Shown: piece by piece, positions 4,595-5,924 of the stretch
Numbering within the stretch: position 1 is the stretch's first letter
How the letters are laid out: every line of letters begins with the position of its first letter
Source: Conexibacter sp.
Lineage (GTDB): Bacteria; Actinomycetota; Thermoleophilia; Solirubrobacterales; Solirubrobacteraceae
NCBI GenBank assembly: GCA_025964055.1
Contig: JAOPZP010000460.1
Span: forward strand, 1 to 5,924
Length of the DNA stretch: 5,924 bases
Direction: 5' to 3'
The notes under the pieces: model-generated
Databases searched by the model: none
What the model saw: only the letters and a program-made list of their open reading frames with translations
Told to the model about the DNA's origin: nothing
Position numbers and translations under genes: made by a program

Positions 4595-5898
4595 GAGACC
4601 GCCCGGAAGACGGAGCCGACCGGCGCGCCCTCGAGCTGCGCGGGCACGTCGTCGGGCAGCGCGGAGGCCAGCCGCTCGAAGGCGCCGCCGTAGGCCTCGA
4701 CCACCTCGTCGACGTCCTCGTCGGTCCAGGCGTAGGAGATGAAGTTCGAGCCGTTGTAGAGCACGCCGCGGCGCAGCATCTCCTGCTGCAGCAGCGACTT
4801 GGCCGCCAGGCCCTCGCCGCCGGGGTGCGGCTCGCGGACGAGGACGAGCGTCCAGGGCGCGGCGCCGCCGACGCTCACCCACTCCTCCAGCGCGTGGCGC
4901 GCGACCTGCTCCCGCACACCGTCGGCCAGCCGCCGGCCCAGGCGCCACAGGTGCTCGTGGACGGGCTCCTCCTGCAGGACGTCGAGCGTCGCGCGGGCGG
5001 CCGCCAGGCTGAGCGCCTCGCCGCCGTGGGTGCCGGAGAAGAACACGTCCTCGAGGACCTCCATGACCTCGGCGCGGCCGGCCAGCGCGCTGATCGGCAT
5101 GCCGTTGCCCAGCGCCTTGCCGAACGCGGCGAGGTCGGGGACCGCGCCGTAGCGCTCCTGCGCGCCGCCGAGCCCGACGCGGAAGCCGGAGATGACCTCG
5201 TCGAAGATCGCGAGCGCGCCGTGCTCGTGCGCGAGGTCGACGATCGCCTGGAGCTCGCCCTCGCCGGGCTCGCGCGTGCCGATCGGCTCGACGACCACGC
5301 AGGCCACCTCGCCGGCATGGGCGACGAGCGCGGCGCGCATCGCCTCCAGGTCCCACGGCGCGACGGTGGTCGTGAGTTCCTTGACGACGTCCGGAACGCC
5401 GCGCCGGCGCGAGGTCGCGCCGACGTACCAGTCGTGCCACCCGTGGTAGCCGGCGACCACGACGTGGTCGCGCCCCGTCGCCGCGCGGGCGATCCGCACG
5501 GCGGCGCTCGTGGCGTCCGAGCCCGACTTGCCGAACCGCACGCGCTCGGCGCACGGCACGAGCCGCTGGATGCGCTCGGCGACCTCGACCTCCAGCGGAT
5601 GGGGCAGCGTGAACGTGATGCCGTCCTCGAGCTGCGCGCGGATCGCGGCGTCCACGCCGGGGTGGCCGTAGCCGAGGATGATCGGCCCCAGCGCGGCGGG
5701 CAGGTCGAGGTACCAGCGCCCGTCGGCGTCCTGCACGCGGGCGCCCCGCGCACGCACCACGAAGCTCGGCGCGACGCCCTGGACCCACTGCGTGGGCCCC
5801 TTGGACATGGTCTGCGACGCCCCGGGGATGACGGCCTCCGAGCGCGCGAGCCAGCGCTGGGACTCGGTCAGGTCGGACGTGTCGGAGCGTGCGGCCAC
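4591..5898 (-). CDS. Class III PLP aminotransferase, glutamate-1-semialdehyde aminotransferase-like
   Basis: This 435-residue protein is a complete fold-type I, class III aminotransferase, about the length of HemL. Seen in the sequence: the cofactor phosphate loop SGSDAT at residues 125-130, YHGWHD at 151-156, VVVEP with Glu204, the Asp233 motif FDEVISGFR that contacts the pyridine nitrogen, the Schiff-base lysine Lys261 in FGKALGNGMP, and SGTHGGEAL at 288-296. Classical HemL reads SGTEAT and GTLSGNP at the matching places, so this looks like a divergent paralogue rather than the tetrapyrrole enzyme. It is the first gene of the operon and overlaps the NeuB-family synthase by ATGA. I infer that it installs an amino group on a sugar or small keto intermediate for the nonulosonic acid or its glycan; the substrate is not determined. 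The GTG start is the first one after an in-frame TAA at 5910-5908 and has a good Shine-Dalgarno. Family certain, role moderate. Confidence 0.9.
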   Translation of the reverse strand: MAARSDTSDLTESQRWLARSEAVIPGASQTMSKGPTQWVQGVAPSFVVRARGARVQDADGRWYLDLPAALGPIILGYGHPGVDAAIRAQLEDGITFTLPHPLEVEVAERIQRLVPCAERVRFGKSGSDATSAAVRIARAATGRDHVVVAGYHGWHDWYVGATSRRRGVPDVVKELTTTVAPWDLEAMRAALVAHAGEVACVVVEPIGTREPGEGELQAIVDLAHEHGALAIFDEVISGFRVGLGGAQERYGAVPDLAAFGKALGNGMPISALAGRAEVMEVLEDVFFSGTHGGEALSLAAARATLDVLQEEPVHEHLWRLGRRLADGVREQVARHALEEWVSVGGAAPWTLVLVREPHPGGEGLAAKSLLQQEMLRRGVLYNGSNFISYAWTDEDVDEVVEAYGGAFERLASALPDDVPAQLEGAPVGSVFRAVS

Positions 5899-5902
5899 GG
5901 CT

Positions 5903-5909
5903 TCACCTT
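5903..5909 (-). promoter_or_regulatory. Ribosome binding site of the aminotransferase gene
   Basis: The minus strand reads AAGGTGA here, followed by AGCC and then the GTG start at 5898-5896. Either TAAGG or AGGTGA can pair with the 16S rRNA anti-Shine-Dalgarno, giving spacings of 7 or 4 bases. This is the clearest ribosome binding site in the operon and supports the GTG as the true start. The genes downstream lack a comparable site and probably depend on translational coupling. Confidence 0.75.
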
Positions 5910-5924
5910 AGAACGCGTGAGCGC

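Noticed and set aside
4591..5898. Authentic HemL (tetrapyrrole biosynthesis)
   Set aside because: The neighbours are sugar genes and the SGTEAT and GTLSGNP signatures are altered. Not fully excluded, so the call is kept at HemL-like.

Overview
The window comes from a very GC-rich genome. The four complete genes use almost only G- or C-ending codons, and GTG starts occur. Together with the gene types this suggests an actinobacterium, possibly of the Thermoleophilia (Solirubrobacter or Conexibacter-like), but the lineage is an inference and cannot be fixed from this sequence. All recognisable genes lie on the minus strand, so the operon reads from the right end of the window to the left.

Right and centre (5898 to 1021): a tightly packed four-gene operon for a modified surface sugar. 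In transcription order it encodes (1) a class III PLP aminotransferase of the glutamate-1-semialdehyde aminotransferase-like type, (2) a NeuB/PseI-family nonulosonic acid synthase with a C-terminal SAF (antifreeze-like) domain, (3) one polypeptide that joins a Gfo/Idh-type NAD(P) sugar oxidoreductase to a PseH-like GNAT acetyltransferase, and (4) a GT4-like glycosyltransferase. Genes 1/2 and 3/4 overlap by the four bases ATGA. Genes 2/3 overlap by about 16 bases. The simplest reading is that a sugar is oxidised, aminated, N-acylated, extended with phosphoenolpyruvate to a nine-carbon acid resembling sialic, legionaminic or pseudaminic acid, and that a glycan is then assembled. Nucleotide activation (a CMP-sugar synthetase), the UDP-sugar hydrolase/epimerase and any dehydratase are not in the window.

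Left centre (1020 to 301): about 720 bases without a convincing gene. They hold two possible hairpins just past the glycosyltransferase and then a striking array of six imperfect palindromic units, 70-73 bases apart (481 to about 914). Each unit begins GGTGGG and contains an inverted repeat. The two leftmost units fold into very long hairpins. The unit length is not a steady multiple of three, so the long open frames across this region are taken as GC-driven artefacts. I do not recognise the repeat family.

Left end (300 to 1): the first 100 codons of a further minus-strand gene of unknown function, running off the window. It starts at a GTG preceded by a TAGACT box at the spacing expected for a leaderless transcript. 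It uses clearly more A/T-ending codons than the operon.
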